A stretch of DNA of 64,000 bases, taken from assembly GCF_000384315.1 (NCBI RefSeq), contig NZ_ARVW01000001.1:4340157-4404156 (forward strand), read 5' to 3'. A program made the position numbers and the translations under genes. Positions within the stretch are counted from its first letter, which is position 1, and the number at the start of each line of letters is the position of its first letter. Shown piece after piece: positions 54,901 to 62,733 of the stretch. This DNA comes from Amycolatopsis nigrescens CSC17Ta-90 (lineage in GTDB: Bacteria > Actinomycetota > Actinomycetes > Mycobacteriales > Pseudonocardiaceae). Below the pieces are notes generated by a model. The model had not been told where the DNA came from. It did no database searches and saw nothing but the letters and a program-made list of their open reading frames with translations.

Positions 54901-55033
54901 GTGTTTGCCGCTCACGTCACTGTGTTGGCCGCCCACGTCATCGAGTTGGCCGGTTCCGTCGCCACGCTGCCGGTTCGCGAACGGCCAACTCGCCGTCGGG
55001 AACGGCAAACACGGCGCCGGGAACGGCAAACAC
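54901..55033. repeat. Nested inverted repeats between convergent genes
   Basis: GTGTTTGCCG (54901-54910) is the complement of CGGCAAACAC at 55003-55012 and again at 55024-55033 (21-bp period). Inside, CGAGTTGGCCG (54942-54952) exactly complements CGGCCAACTCG (54982-54992). TTGGCCG-like units recur at 54924. Fills the gap between the sacsin-like and DUF2530 genes. Confidence 0.88.
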
Positions 55034-55045
55034 GGGAGGGGTGGG

Positions 55046-55333
55046 TCAGATGCCGCGTTGGGCGGTGCGGGAGCCGCGGCGGGCGGCGGTGCTCTGCCAG
55101 GTCATCACGCCCATGCCGAGAAAACTGATCACCAGTCCGGCGACCGTGGTCCAGAACGCGACGCTGGGCGGGCCGTCCGAGGAGAGATAGCTCACCAGCG
55201 TCACCACGAAGCCGACGAGCCACAACCCGGTGCCTACGATGACCACCGGCCAGATGTCGATCAGCCGCTGCGGCAGCTCGGGCACCGGCCGCAACGGACC
55301 CTTGACTTCCCCGGCATTGATCGGTTCGCCCAC
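55046..55333 (-). CDS. DUF2530 two-helix membrane protein
   Basis: 95 residues from GTG 55333 (MGEPINAGEVKGPLRPVPEL). Two TM helices, IWPVVIVGTGLWLVGFVVTL (about 27-48) and FWTTVAGLVISFLGMGVMTW (about 60-80), separated by an acidic loop, and a basic C-terminus. This is the DUF2530 pattern; function unknown. It shares a 52-nt divergent region with the purine permease. The mycobacterial block has a similar small membrane gene (Rv0879c) near its MarR gene. Confidence 0.78.
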   Translation of the reverse strand: MGEPINAGEVKGPLRPVPELPQRLIDIWPVVIVGTGLWLVGFVVTLVSYLSSDGPPSVAFWTTVAGLVISFLGMGVMTWQSTAARRGSRTAQRGI

Positions 55334-55385
55334 GTCGGGAAGGGTACCGGCAGACGCGTTCCAGCAGAGCAGAGGTAGCGAAGCG

Positions 55386-56849
55386 ATGGCCGAGCCCAGC
55401 ACAGCCGAGAAGTCGAGGTTCGACCGGTTCTTCAAGATCAGCGAGCGCGGCTCGACCACCGGCCGGGAGGTGCGCGGCGGGCTGGTCACCTTCGTCACGA
55501 TGGCCTACATCGTGGTGCTCAACCCGCTGATCATCGGCAGCTTCTCGGCCGAGGACGCGGGCGCGCACAAGGACCTCTTCGGCGGCATCCTGCCGGCCGG
55601 GCAGGTGGCCGCGGTGACCGCGCTGGTGGCCGGGGTGCTGAGCATCCTGTTCGGCCTTGTCGCGAACTACCCGTTCGCGCTGGCCACCGGGCTCGGCATC
55701 AACTCGCTGCTCGCGGTGAGCATCGCACCGCAGATGAGCTGGCCGGCCGCGATGGGCCTGGTGGTGGTGAACGGCCTGGTGGTGCTGCTGCTGGTGGTCA
55801 CCGGGGTGCGCACGATGGTGTTCAACGCGGTGCCCAACCAGCTCAAGGCCGCGATCGCGGTCGGCATCGGCCTGTTCATCTGCCTGATCGGGCTGGTGGA
55901 CGCCGGGTTCGTGCGGCGGATTCCGGACGCGGCCAAGACCACCGTGCCGGTCGGGCTCGGCATCAACGGCTCGATCGCGTCCTGGCCGACCGCGGTGTTC
56001 GTGTTCGGCCTGGTGGTCACCGGCATCCTGGTGGCCAAGCGGGTCAAGGGCGCGATCCTGATCGGGGTGCTGGCCGGCACCGTGGTGTCCATCGTGGTCG
56101 AGGCGATCGTGCAGGCCGGCCCGTCCAAGGGCGTGGACCCCAAGGGCTGGAACCTCGGCTACCCCGCGCTGCCGGACCAGGTGGCCGGCCTGCCCGACCT
56201 GGCGCTGCTCGGGAACTTCAACTTCGACGCCTGGACACAGGTGCCGGCGCTGACCGCGGCCCTGCTGGTGTTCACCCTGGTGCTCACCGACTTCTTCGAC
56301 ACCATCGGCACCATGACCGGGCTTGGCAAGGAGGCCGGGCTGATCGGCAAGGACGGCCAGCTGCCGAACGTGGGCAAGGCGCTGTTCGTGGACGGGCTCG
56401 GCGCGGTGGGCGGCGGGGTTGCCTCCTCCAGCTCCAACACGGTGTTCGTGGAGTCGGCCTCCGGGATCGCGGAGGGCGCCAGGACCGGGCTGGCGAACGT
56501 GGTCACCGGGCTGCTCTTCCTGGCCGCGATGTTCTTCACCCCGCTGTACGAGGTGGTGCCGGTGGAGGCGGCCGCGCCCGCGCTGGTGGTGGTCGGCGCG
56601 CTGATGATCCGGCAGATCACCGAGATTGACTTCGGTGACTTCTCGATCGCCCTGCCCGCGTTCCTGACCATCGTGGTCACCCCGTTCACCTACTCGATCG
56701 CGAACGGGATCGGCGCCGGGTTCGTCAGCTACGTGCTGATCCAGGCGGCCACCGGCAAGGCCCGCCGGGTGCATCCGCTGATGTGGATCGTCGCGGTGGC
56801 GTTCGTCGTGTACTTCGTGATGGGTCCGATCCAGGCGGCGCTGCACTGA
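55386..56849 (+). CDS. NCS2 purine permease (AzgA-like)
   Basis: 487 residues from ATG 55386. A soluble start, then REVRGGLVTFVTMAYIVVLN, the usual AzgA beginning, TGLGINSLLAVSIAPQMSWP, DFFDTIGTMTGLGKEAGLIG and SSSSNTVFVESASGIAEGAR, which correspond to the substrate-binding TM3, TM8 and TM10 segments of AzgA/UraA folds. About 14 TM helices in a 7+7 inverted repeat. Probably a proton symporter for adenine, guanine or hypoxanthine. Here the TSTVTS motif common in AzgA is replaced by SSSSNT, so specificity may differ. Confidence 0.9.
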   Translation: MAEPSTAEKSRFDRFFKISERGSTTGREVRGGLVTFVTMAYIVVLNPLIIGSFSAEDAGAHKDLFGGILPAGQVAAVTALVAGVLSILFGLVANYPFALATGLGINSLLAVSIAPQMSWPAAMGLVVVNGLVVLLLVVTGVRTMVFNAVPNQLKAAIAVGIGLFICLIGLVDAGFVRRIPDAAKTTVPVGLGINGSIASWPTAVFVFGLVVTGILVAKRVKGAILIGVLAGTVVSIVVEAIVQAGPSKGVDPKGWNLGYPALPDQVAGLPDLALLGNFNFDAWTQVPALTAALLVFTLVLTDFFDTIGTMTGLGKEAGLIGKDGQLPNVGKALFVDGLGAVGGGVASSSSNTVFVESASGIAEGARTGLANVVTGLLFLAAMFFTPLYEVVPVEAAAPALVVVGALMIRQITEIDFGDFSIALPAFLTIVVTPFTYSIANGIGAGFVSYVLIQAATGKARRVHPLMWIVAVAFVVYFVMGPIQAALH

Positions 56850-56933
56850 ACCGCACTGAACCGCACTGAGCTGGAGCGGACCTGACGAACTGCACGTGGG
56901 GAGGTTCACCCGATCCGGTGGCAGATCGTAAGG

Positions 56934-56946
56934 TATGCTAACTATA
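56934..56946 (+). promoter_or_regulatory. Probable -10 box and leaderless start of marR
   Basis: TATGCT at 56934-56939 fits TANNNT, with the ATG at 56946 only 6 nt later. Transcription would start at or next to the A of the start codon, and no ribosome site is present, so a leaderless mRNA is likely. Confidence 0.45.
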
Positions 56947-57377
56947 TGTCCGACTGCCCGCACGAGCGATCACTGGCGAGCCGCCTGCGGCTCTCCGTGG
57001 TGCGGCTCAACCGCAGGCTGCGGGCACAGCGCACCAGCACGGCGATCTCGCTGACGCAGGTCTCCGCACTGTCCACTCTGCACAAGTGCGGGGCGCTCAC
57101 GCCGGGGCAGCTGGCCGCCAAGGAAGGCGTCCAGCCGCCGTCGATGACCAGGGTGATCGCCGCGCTGGAAGAACTGGGATACGTCGAGCGCAGTCCGCAT
57201 CCGACCGACGGCAGGCAGGCCATCGTGTCGCTCTCGGAGAGCGGGCTGGCCTACGTGCACGAGGCGATCTCGGCGCGGGAGGCGTGGCTGGACAGGCAAC
57301 TGGCCGAACTGACCGGCGAGGAGCGCGAACTGCTCTCCAGAGCCGCGGAGATCATCGACAGGATGGCGGGGAACTAG
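56946..57377 (+). CDS. MarR family transcriptional regulator
   Basis: 143 residues. Winged helix: VSALSTLHKCGALTPGQLAA, EGVQPPSMTRVIAALEELGY, VERSPHPTDGRQAIVSLS with the DxR wing. N- and C-terminal helices give the usual dimer. Followed after 5 nt by an MFS exporter, a very common MarR-efflux pairing, so it probably represses that gene until a small molecule binds. Matches the location of Rv0880 in the mycobacterial block. Confidence 0.92.
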   Translation: MSDCPHERSLASRLRLSVVRLNRRLRAQRTSTAISLTQVSALSTLHKCGALTPGQLAAKEGVQPPSMTRVIAALEELGYVERSPHPTDGRQAIVSLSESGLAYVHEAISAREAWLDRQLAELTGEERELLSRAAEIIDRMAGN

Positions 57378-57382
57378 ACACG

Positions 57383-58756
57383 GTGAGCACGGGTAGCCAG
57401 GCCAAGTCAGATCAGCAGACGACCGCTACCCCTGATCCGGTTCCACCGGACGCCACCGAGACCGCCCCGGACACCGAAAACGCCACCACCGCGCCGAAAC
57501 CGGGCATGTTCGGGTCGCTGCGGGTGCGCAACTACCGGCTCTACTTCACCGGCCAGATCATCTCCAACGTCGGCACCTGGATGCAGCGCATCGCCCAGGA
57601 CTGGCTGGTGTTCACGCTCAGCGGCAACAACCCGGTCGCGCTCGGCATCGCGGTGGCCCTGCAGTTCACCCCGACGCTGCTGCTCTCGCTGTGGGCCGGG
57701 GTGCTCGCGGACCGGGTGGACAAGCGCAAGCTGCTGATGACCCTGCAGGCGTTCAACTGCCTGCAGGCCGTCACCCTCGGGCTGCTGAACGTCACCGGTG
57801 TGGTGCAGCTTTGGCACGTCTACGTGCTCTGCATCGCGCTCGGCAGCCTCAACGCGATGGAAGTGCCGACGCGGCAGTCATTCGTCGCCGAGATGGTGGG
57901 CCGAAGCCAGATCACCAACGCGGTCGCGCTGAACTCAACGATCTTCAACATGGCCCGCATCGTCGGGCCGGCCATCGCCGGCTTCCTGATCACCCTGGTC
58001 GGTACCGGCTGGCTCTTCCTCGCCAACGCGGCCAGCACGCTCGCGGTGATCACCGGGCTGCTGATGATGAACCCGGACAAGCTCTTCCGCGGCCCCGCGG
58101 TGACTCGCGCGAAGGGACAGCTGCGCGAGGGCCTGAGCTATGTGCGGCATCGAGCGGACCTGGTCACCGTGATGGTGCTGGTGTTCTTCGTCAGCACCTT
58201 CGGCATCAGCTTCTTCACCTCGCTTCCGATCATCGCGGCGAACGTGTTCCACACCGCCGCCGACGGGTACGGCCTGCTGTCCACGCTGCTCGCGGTGGGC
58301 ACCTTCGCCGGGGCGCTGATGTCCGCCCGGCGTGGCTCCCGGCGCGAGCCGCGGGTGCGGGTGCTGCTGCTCGCCGCGCTCGGCCTCGGCCTGCTGGAGG
58401 TCGTCGCCGCGTTCATGCCCAGCTACCTGGCCTTCGGGATCGCGCTGGTGCCGCTCGGCTACGCCACGATGACCTTCCTGAACACCGCGAACGCGCTGGT
58501 GCAGACCGCGGTCAGCCCGGAGATGCGCGGGCGGGTGATGGGGCTGTACGTGCTGGTGCTGATCGGCGGCAACCCGATCGGCGGGCCGATGACCGGCTGG
58601 ATGGCGGACGCCTTCGGTGGCCGCTCGCCGTTCGTCATCGGCGGCGCGATCTCCGTGCTGGCCGTGCTGGCCTGCGCGTTCGTGCTGGTCCGCCGGGGTG
58701 GGGTGCGGCTGCCCGCGCGACGGCTCGGCCTGCACGTGCTCAGCCGCCAGCGTTGA
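57383..58756 (+). CDS. MFS exporter (EntS/DUF894 type)
   Basis: 457 residues from GTG 57383. About 40 hydrophilic, Thr/Pro-rich residues, then twelve TM helices. LRVRNYRLYFTGQIISNVGT and WMQRIAQDWLVFTLSG are the typical start of the EntS-like MFS_3 family; LWAGVLADRVDKRKLLM is motif A; MEVPTRQSFVAEMVGRSQIT follows. Likely exports a drug or secondary metabolite (EntS itself exports enterobactin). Coupled to the MarR gene. An IdeR-type box lies 60 nt beyond its stop, hinting at iron, but the box is downstream of this gene. Confidence 0.9.
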   Translation: MSTGSQAKSDQQTTATPDPVPPDATETAPDTENATTAPKPGMFGSLRVRNYRLYFTGQIISNVGTWMQRIAQDWLVFTLSGNNPVALGIAVALQFTPTLLLSLWAGVLADRVDKRKLLMTLQAFNCLQAVTLGLLNVTGVVQLWHVYVLCIALGSLNAMEVPTRQSFVAEMVGRSQITNAVALNSTIFNMARIVGPAIAGFLITLVGTGWLFLANAASTLAVITGLLMMNPDKLFRGPAVTRAKGQLREGLSYVRHRADLVTVMVLVFFVSTFGISFFTSLPIIAANVFHTAADGYGLLSTLLAVGTFAGALMSARRGSRREPRVRVLLLAALGLGLLEVVAAFMPSYLAFGIALVPLGYATMTFLNTANALVQTAVSPEMRGRVMGLYVLVLIGGNPIGGPMTGWMADAFGGRSPFVIGGAISVLAVLACAFVLVRRGGVRLPARRLGLHVLSRQR

Positions 58757-58803
58757 CCGTTTTAGCTCTAAAGGGTGAGATGTGGGTCTCCGCCGCCAAC
58801 CCC

Positions 58804-58839
58804 TTGCTCGGGTAGCTGAGGTTAGGCTAACCTCAGGTT
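58804..58839 (+). promoter_or_regulatory. Orphan IdeR/DtxR iron box with overlapping promoter
   Basis: TGAGGTTAGGCTAACCTCA (58817-58835) agrees at 17 of 19 positions with the IdeR consensus TTAGGTTAGGCTAACCTAA, inside a 21-bp dyad. TTGCTC (58804-58809) and TAACCT (58828-58833), 18 bp apart, could be a rightward -35/-10 pair that the repressor would cover. No protein gene starts downstream. Confidence 0.75.
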
Positions 58840-58880
58840 GTCCGCTTCGTGGTGGGAGCGGCAGTCAGTTCGGGAACGGG

Positions 58881-58923
58881 CGAGGCCCCGCAACCGGGTT
58901 CAACCCCCGGTGGCGGGGCCTCG
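58881..58923. terminator. Strong hairpin 1 between MFS and sodA
   Basis: CGAGGCCCCGC (58881-58891) pairs with GCGGGGCCTCG (58913-58923); an inner ACCGGG/CCCGGT extends the stem. No T-run; intrinsic terminators of this kind are usual in high-GC actinobacteria. Confidence 0.7.
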
Positions 58924-58945
58924 TTCACGTGTACCGCCCGAACAA

Positions 58946-58974
58946 CGGGACCCTCCCGCGTGGAGAGGGTCCCG
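58946..58974. terminator. Strong hairpin 2, downstream of sodA
   Basis: CGGGACCCTC (58946-58955) and GAGGGTCCCG (58965-58974), a perfect 10-bp stem with a 9-nt loop, 14 nt beyond the sodA stop. Probable terminator for sodA. Confidence 0.7.
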
Positions 58975-58987
58975 AAGTGCGCGAGGC

Positions 58988-59611
58988 TCAGGAGAGCAGC
59001 AGGCCGTTGCCGCCGGCGACGGCGTTGTCGAAGCGCTTGCCGATCTCTTCCCAGTTGAAGATGTTCCACAGCGCCTTGACGTAGTCCGGCTTGACGTTCT
59101 TGTAGTCCAGGTAGAACGCGTGCTCCCAGACGTCGACCAGCAGGATCGGCGTGGTCGGCAGGATCAGGTTGTTGTGGTGATCCTTGAGCTGCTGGGTGAT
59201 CAGCGTCTTGCCGATCGGGTCCCAGGACAGCGCGCCCCAGCCGTTGCCCTGGATGGTGGTGGACACCGCGGTGAACTGCGCCTTGAACTTGTCGAAGGAG
59301 CCGAAGCTCTCGTCGATCGCGGCGGCCAGCGCGCCGGTCGGCTTGTCGCCGCCGTTCGGCGAGAGGATCTTCCACCACACCACGTGGTTCGCGTGCCCCG
59401 CCAGGTTGAACGCCAGCGTGGTCTCCAGGCCGACGATGGACCCGAAGTCCTCCGCGTCGCGCGCGGCGGCCAGCTTCTCCAGGGTGTCGTTCGCGCCCTT
59501 GACGTAGGTCGCGTGGTGCTTGCTGTGGTGCAGTTCGTTGATCTCGCCGGAGATGTGCGGAGCGAGTGCGCCGTAGTCATAGTCGAGATCGGGAAGTTCG
59601 TACAGGGCCAT
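58988..59611 (-). CDS. sodA: Superoxide dismutase, Fe/Mn family
   Basis: 207 residues from ATG 59611 with GGAGGG 4-9 nt upstream. Starts [20 protein letters not shown]; metal ligands lie in [15 protein letters not shown] (His), [20 protein letters not shown] (His) and [20 protein letters not shown] (Asp and His). [10 protein letters not shown] and the surrounding residues are of the Mn/Fe cambialistic actinobacterial type; the metal cannot be told by eye. Dismutates superoxide in the cytosol or, as in mycobacteria, after unusual export. An IdeR box and potential antisense RNA lie beyond its 3' end. Confidence 0.95.
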   Translation of the reverse strand: MALYELPDLDYDYGALAPHISGEINELHHSKHHATYVKGANDTLEKLAAARDAEDFGSIVGLETTLAFNLAGHANHVVWWKILSPNGGDKPTGALAAAIDESFGSFDKFKAQFTAVSTTIQGNGWGALSWDPIGKTLITQQLKDHHNNLILPTTPILLVDVWEHAFYLDYKNVKPDYVKALWNIFNWEEIGKRFDNAVAGGNGLLLS

Positions 59612-59806
59612 TAGCCCTCCTTCTTCTTTCGACACAAGTCCGTGTTGCCATTGCCAAACTTAGTAGCTCTCACCGGTGCCCGGCGACCTGGGGCCGCCGT
59701 GTCCCCACTGGTGGAACTCAGCGGCAGTACCCGGTGGAGCCGTTTCCGAAACCCAGCCTGCTACCTCGACCTTGGTAGAGGTCAACGCGGTGTGATCATG
59801 CTCGCC

Positions 59807-59847
59807 GCAAAAAGACCCGCCGCCGTTCCGAGTGGAACGACGGCGGG
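59807..59847 (-). terminator. Rho-independent terminator of the small secreted protein gene
   Basis: CCCGCCGCCGTTCC (59816-59829) pairs with GGAACGACGGCGGG (59834-59847) with one G-U pair. On the minus strand the stem is followed by TCTTTTTGC, a canonical terminator for the gene ending at 59866. Confidence 0.88.
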
Positions 59848-59865
59848 CCGAAATTCAATTTTTGG

Positions 59866-60396
59866 TCAGCCGAAAGTTGCCGGCACGAATACGTCGAAAC
59901 CGCGATCCGCGGACCCCAGGTGATCGCGTCGGGAGATGATCGCGCAGGTGACGGTGGCGCAGTCCAGGCCGGGGCCGGTCTGCTGCACGCGGATCCGCGC
60001 GGTGAAGCTGCCGTCCGGCGCGATCGGCACGGACGGGTTGCCACCGACGGGCGAGTTGGTCACCCAGGCGGACGGCCCGGTGCCGTCGCCGCCCTGCCCG
60101 TCGCCGCCGAGGCACGGGCCGGGCTTCTCGCCGTAGCTGAAGTCGTCGGGTACCTGGCACAGCGCGAGGTAGTAGCCGTTCGCCGGCGAGTAGCCGGCTC
60201 CGGTGACGGTGATCGTCTCGCCGGCGACCGCGAGCCCGGTCGCGTTGGAGGCGCTGAGGGTGTGGCCGTTGTTCGTGGCGCTGCCCGGTGCGGCGGCGGC
60301 GGTTCCGCCGAGCAGCAGGGCGGAGGCGGTGATCGCGCCGAGGAGCACCGGGACTTGCGGCAGTCTTCGACGGATCGTGGATCGCTTTGTCGACAT
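59866..60396 (-). CDS. Small secreted Ig-like protein next to haem-uptake genes
   Basis: 176 residues from ATG 60396 (MSTKRSTIRRRLPQVPVLLG). Signal peptide to about AAAAP, then a single beta-sandwich domain: LSASNATGLAVAGETITVTG, AGYSPANGYYLALCQVPDDF, GPSAWVTNSPVGGNPSVPIA, DGSFTARIRVQQ and DCATVTCAIISRRDHLG, with paired cysteines. Similar domains are common beside actinobacterial haem and iron uptake loci and resemble the neocarzinostatin-like fold. Divergent from hmuT; an IdeR box (60445-60463) is 49-67 nt from its start, so iron repression is likely. Haem binding is possible but unproved. Confidence 0.7.
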   Translation of the reverse strand: MSTKRSTIRRRLPQVPVLLGAITASALLLGGTAAAAPGSATNNGHTLSASNATGLAVAGETITVTGAGYSPANGYYLALCQVPDDFSYGEKPGPCLGGDGQGGDGTGPSAWVTNSPVGGNPSVPIAPDGSFTARIRVQQTGPGLDCATVTCAIISRRDHLGSADRGFDVFVPATFG

Positions 60397-60444
60397 GGTG
60401 TGAAAGCACTTCCTCTCGGTGAGGCCCAGGTCACGGGCCGATGG

Positions 60445-60463
60445 CAAAGTAAGGCTAACCTTA
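60445..60463 (-). promoter_or_regulatory. IdeR-type iron box upstream of the small secreted protein
   Basis: CAAAGTAAGGCTAACCTTA matches the IdeR consensus at 14 of 19 positions, the right half almost perfectly (GGCTAACCTTA). It lies in the divergent promoter region with a second box at 60480-60498. Confidence 0.65.
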
Positions 60464-60479
60464 TTGCGTCGAGAAACGC

Positions 60480-60498
60480 TACGGTTAGCCTTACCTAA
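60480..60498 (+). promoter_or_regulatory. IdeR-type iron box upstream of hmuTUV
   Basis: TACGGTTAGCCTTACCTAA matches the IdeR consensus at 15 of 19 positions and ends 26 nt before the hmuT ATG. Repression when iron is plentiful is expected. Confidence 0.7.
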
Positions 60499-60524
60499 AT
60501 GGTTGCTGCTGGGGGTTGGGCGTG

Positions 60525-61628
60525 ATGCGCGAGAGGCCGTTGCCGGCGATCCTGCTGGTCCTGTCCGTGGTGCTGGCGCTGGCGGGCTGCGCGTCGCCGC
60601 GGGCCGGCTCGCAACCGGAGGTGCCCGCCGCCGTTCCCGGGCAGCGCCCGCTGACCGAGCTCACCCCGGTCCCCGATCCGCGGGCGTACCGGGGACCGTC
60701 CACCGCGGTGCTGGCGCAGCCGGACATCGAGCCGATCACCCGCGACCCGGCGCAGCGGCTGCCGGTGACCGTGGCCGATTACCAGGGCACCAGCGTGACG
60801 GTCACCGACACCAGCCGGATCCTCGCCTTCGACATGTCCGGCACGCTCGGCGCCACCGTGTTCGGCCTCGGCCTCGGCGGCAAGGTGGTCGGCCGCGACC
60901 AGTCCACCGGTTTCCCTGCGGCCGCGCGGTTGCCGCTGGTCACCGGGAACGGGCACCAGCTCAACGCCGAAGCCGTGCTGCGGCTCCGGCCCAGCGTGGT
61001 GCTCACCGATACCACGCTCGGCCCGTGGGACGTGGTGCTGCAGCTGCGCTCGTCCGGGGTGCCGGTGGTCGTGGTGGATCCCAAGCGCGGCATGGACAAC
61101 AACGGCGAGCTGGTGACCAGCGTCGCGAACGCGCTCGGGGTGCCCGATGCCGGTGCGGCGCTGGCGGACCGGCTGGACCGGCAGATCGAGCAGAAGAAGG
61201 CCGAGGTCGCCCGCCTTGTCCCGGCGGACGAGGCCAAGCGGCCGCGCGCGATGTTCCTCTACGTGCGCGGGCAGGCCGGGGTCTACTACGCCTTCGGCAA
61301 GGGGTCCGGTGTGGACTCGCTGTTCGCCGCGCTCGGCGTGGTGGACGTGGCGGTCGAGGTCGGGATCGACGGCATGCGGCCGCTCAACCCGGAGGCGCTG
61401 GCCAAGGCCCGCCCTGACCTGATCCTGATGATGAGCAAGGGGCTGGAGTCGGTCGGCGGAGTGCCCGGCGCGCTCACGATTCCCGGTATCGCGCAGACCC
61501 CGGCCGCGTCGCAGCAGCGCTTCGTGGACATGAGCGACTACCAGATACTCGGTTTCGGCCCGCTCACCCCGGGCGTGCTGGACGCGCTGGCCAGGGCGAT
61601 CTACGCGCCGGACTCGCTGCATGGCTGA
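60525..61628 (+). CDS. hmuT: Haem ABC transporter substrate-binding lipoprotein HmuT
   Basis: 367 residues from ATG 60525 (upstream in-frame GTG 60522 and TTG 60516 are alternatives). Lipobox LAGC after the leader, an extended Pro-rich spacer with LTPVPDPRAY, then the helical-backbone binding fold of haem/siderophore receptors: VTVTDTSRILAFDMSGTLGA, VVGRDQSTGFPAAARLPLVT, NAEAVLRLRPSVVLTDTTLG, and DLILMMSKGLESVGG near the end. The DxSxTxP-like layout and PLVTGNGHQLN phrase are those of HmuT rather than of ferric-siderophore binders. Captures haem outside the membrane. Confidence 0.87.
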   Translation: MRERPLPAILLVLSVVLALAGCASPRAGSQPEVPAAVPGQRPLTELTPVPDPRAYRGPSTAVLAQPDIEPITRDPAQRLPVTVADYQGTSVTVTDTSRILAFDMSGTLGATVFGLGLGGKVVGRDQSTGFPAAARLPLVTGNGHQLNAEAVLRLRPSVVLTDTTLGPWDVVLQLRSSGVPVVVVDPKRGMDNNGELVTSVANALGVPDAGAALADRLDRQIEQKKAEVARLVPADEAKRPRAMFLYVRGQAGVYYAFGKGSGVDSLFAALGVVDVAVEVGIDGMRPLNPEALAKARPDLILMMSKGLESVGGVPGALTIPGIAQTPAASQQRFVDMSDYQILGFGPLTPGVLDALARAIYAPDSLHG

Positions 61629-62733
61629 GCTGAGCACCCGGCCCGAGGTGGCGCCTGCCCCCGTTTCTTCCGGCCGGACGTCAGGGAGGAGAACGCACCG
61701 CAAGCTGCGGGCCGGGCTGCTGTTCACCGTGCTGATCGTGGGCATCGTGCTCGTCTCGCTGGTCTCCGCCGGGGTCGGCCAGTTCGACATCCCGGTGTCC
61801 CAGGTGTTCGGTTCGGTGCTGCACCGGATCGGCATCGGCTGGGGTCCGGCGCCGGTGGACCCGTTCGCCGAGGGCGCGCTGTGGCAGGTGCGGTTCCCGC
61901 GGGTGGTGATGGCACTGCTGGTCGGTGGCGTGCTCGGCGTGTGCGGGGCGTTGATGCAGGGCATGTTCGGCAACCCGCTGGCCGAACCGGGGGTGGTCGG
62001 GGTTTCCTCCGGTGCGGCCGTCGGCGCCTGTCTGTCCATTGTGTTCGGCTGGACCTTCTTCGGCGCGTTCACCACCCCGGCGCTCGCCTTTGCCGCCGGG
62101 CTGCTGACCACGGTCTCGGTGTACCTGCTCTCGCGCTCCCGCGGCCGGTCCGAGGTGGTGACGCTCATCCTCACCGGGGTCGCGGTGAACGCGGTGGCCG
62201 GTGCGGCGATCGCCTTCCTGATGTTCGTCGGCGACCAGGCGGCCAGGGAGCAGATCGTGTTCTGGCAGCTGGGCTCGCTGGCCTCCAGTCGCTGGCCGTA
62301 CGTGTTCACGGTCGCACCGCTGGCGCTGGCCGGGGTGCTCGTTGCGCTGGTGCTGTCCAGGCGGATGGACCTGCTCGCGCTCGGCGACCGGCAGGCGCGT
62401 CATCTCGGGGTGAACGTGGAGGTGTTGCGGCTGAGCACCGTGGTGGTGGTCGCGCTGGCCGTCTCGGCCGCGGTGTCCTACTCCGGCATCATCGGTTTCG
62501 TCGGGCTGGTGGTCCCGCACCTGATCCGGATGCTGATGGGGCCGGGGCACCGGGTGCTGATCCCGGCCAGCCTGCTCGGCGGCGCGCTCCTGCTGGCCGC
62601 CGCCGACCTGCTGGCCAGGAACCTGTTCGCCTACGCCGATCTGCCGATCGGCATGCTGACCGCGCTGGTCGGTGGCCCGTTCTTCTTCTGGCTGCTGCTG
62701 CGCACGCGGCGCCGGTCAGGGGGCTGGGCATGA
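61621..62733 (+). CDS. hmuU: Haem ABC transporter permease HmuU (FecCD family)
   Basis: 370 residues from ATG 61621, overlapping hmuT by 8 nt. FecCD permease: RFPRVVMALLVGGVLGVCGA and MQGMFGNPLAEPGVVGVSSG are the typical TM2-3 stretch, LTGVAVNAVAGAAIAFLMFV, FWQLGSLASSRWPYVFTVAP and the late GFVGLVVPHLIRMLMGPGHR that contacts the ATPase. Ten TM helices after a 30-residue cytoplasmic start. Confidence 0.92.
   Translation: MAELSTRPEVAPAPVSSGRTSGRRTHRKLRAGLLFTVLIVGIVLVSLVSAGVGQFDIPVSQVFGSVLHRIGIGWGPAPVDPFAEGALWQVRFPRVVMALLVGGVLGVCGALMQGMFGNPLAEPGVVGVSSGAAVGACLSIVFGWTFFGAFTTPALAFAAGLLTTVSVYLLSRSRGRSEVVTLILTGVAVNAVAGAAIAFLMFVGDQAAREQIVFWQLGSLASSRWPYVFTVAPLALAGVLVALVLSRRMDLLALGDRQARHLGVNVEVLRLSTVVVVALAVSAAVSYSGIIGFVGLVVPHLIRMLMGPGHRVLIPASLLGGALLLAAADLLARNLFAYADLPIGMLTALVGGPFFFWLLLRTRRRSGGWA

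Larger units (their letters stand above)
58840..58976 (+). ncRNA. Candidate iron-repressed small RNA antisense to the sodA 3' region
   Basis: A transcript from the IdeR-covered promoter would run through two strong hairpins (58881-58923 and 58946-58974) and end near 58976, giving about 85-137 nt with no good coding frame. It would be complementary to the 3' untranslated end of the convergent sodA mRNA. Entirely inferred from promoter, operator and hairpins. Confidence 0.25.

Noticed and set aside
58891..58912. tRNA T-arm-like sequence GGTTCAACCCCCGG
   Set aside because: It forms the inner stem of a hairpin; no acceptor, D-arm or anticodon arm around it.
59640..59665. Nickel-responsive Nur-type site upstream of sodA (TTGCCATTGCCAA)
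   Set aside because: Too weak a resemblance to a known Nur box to support.
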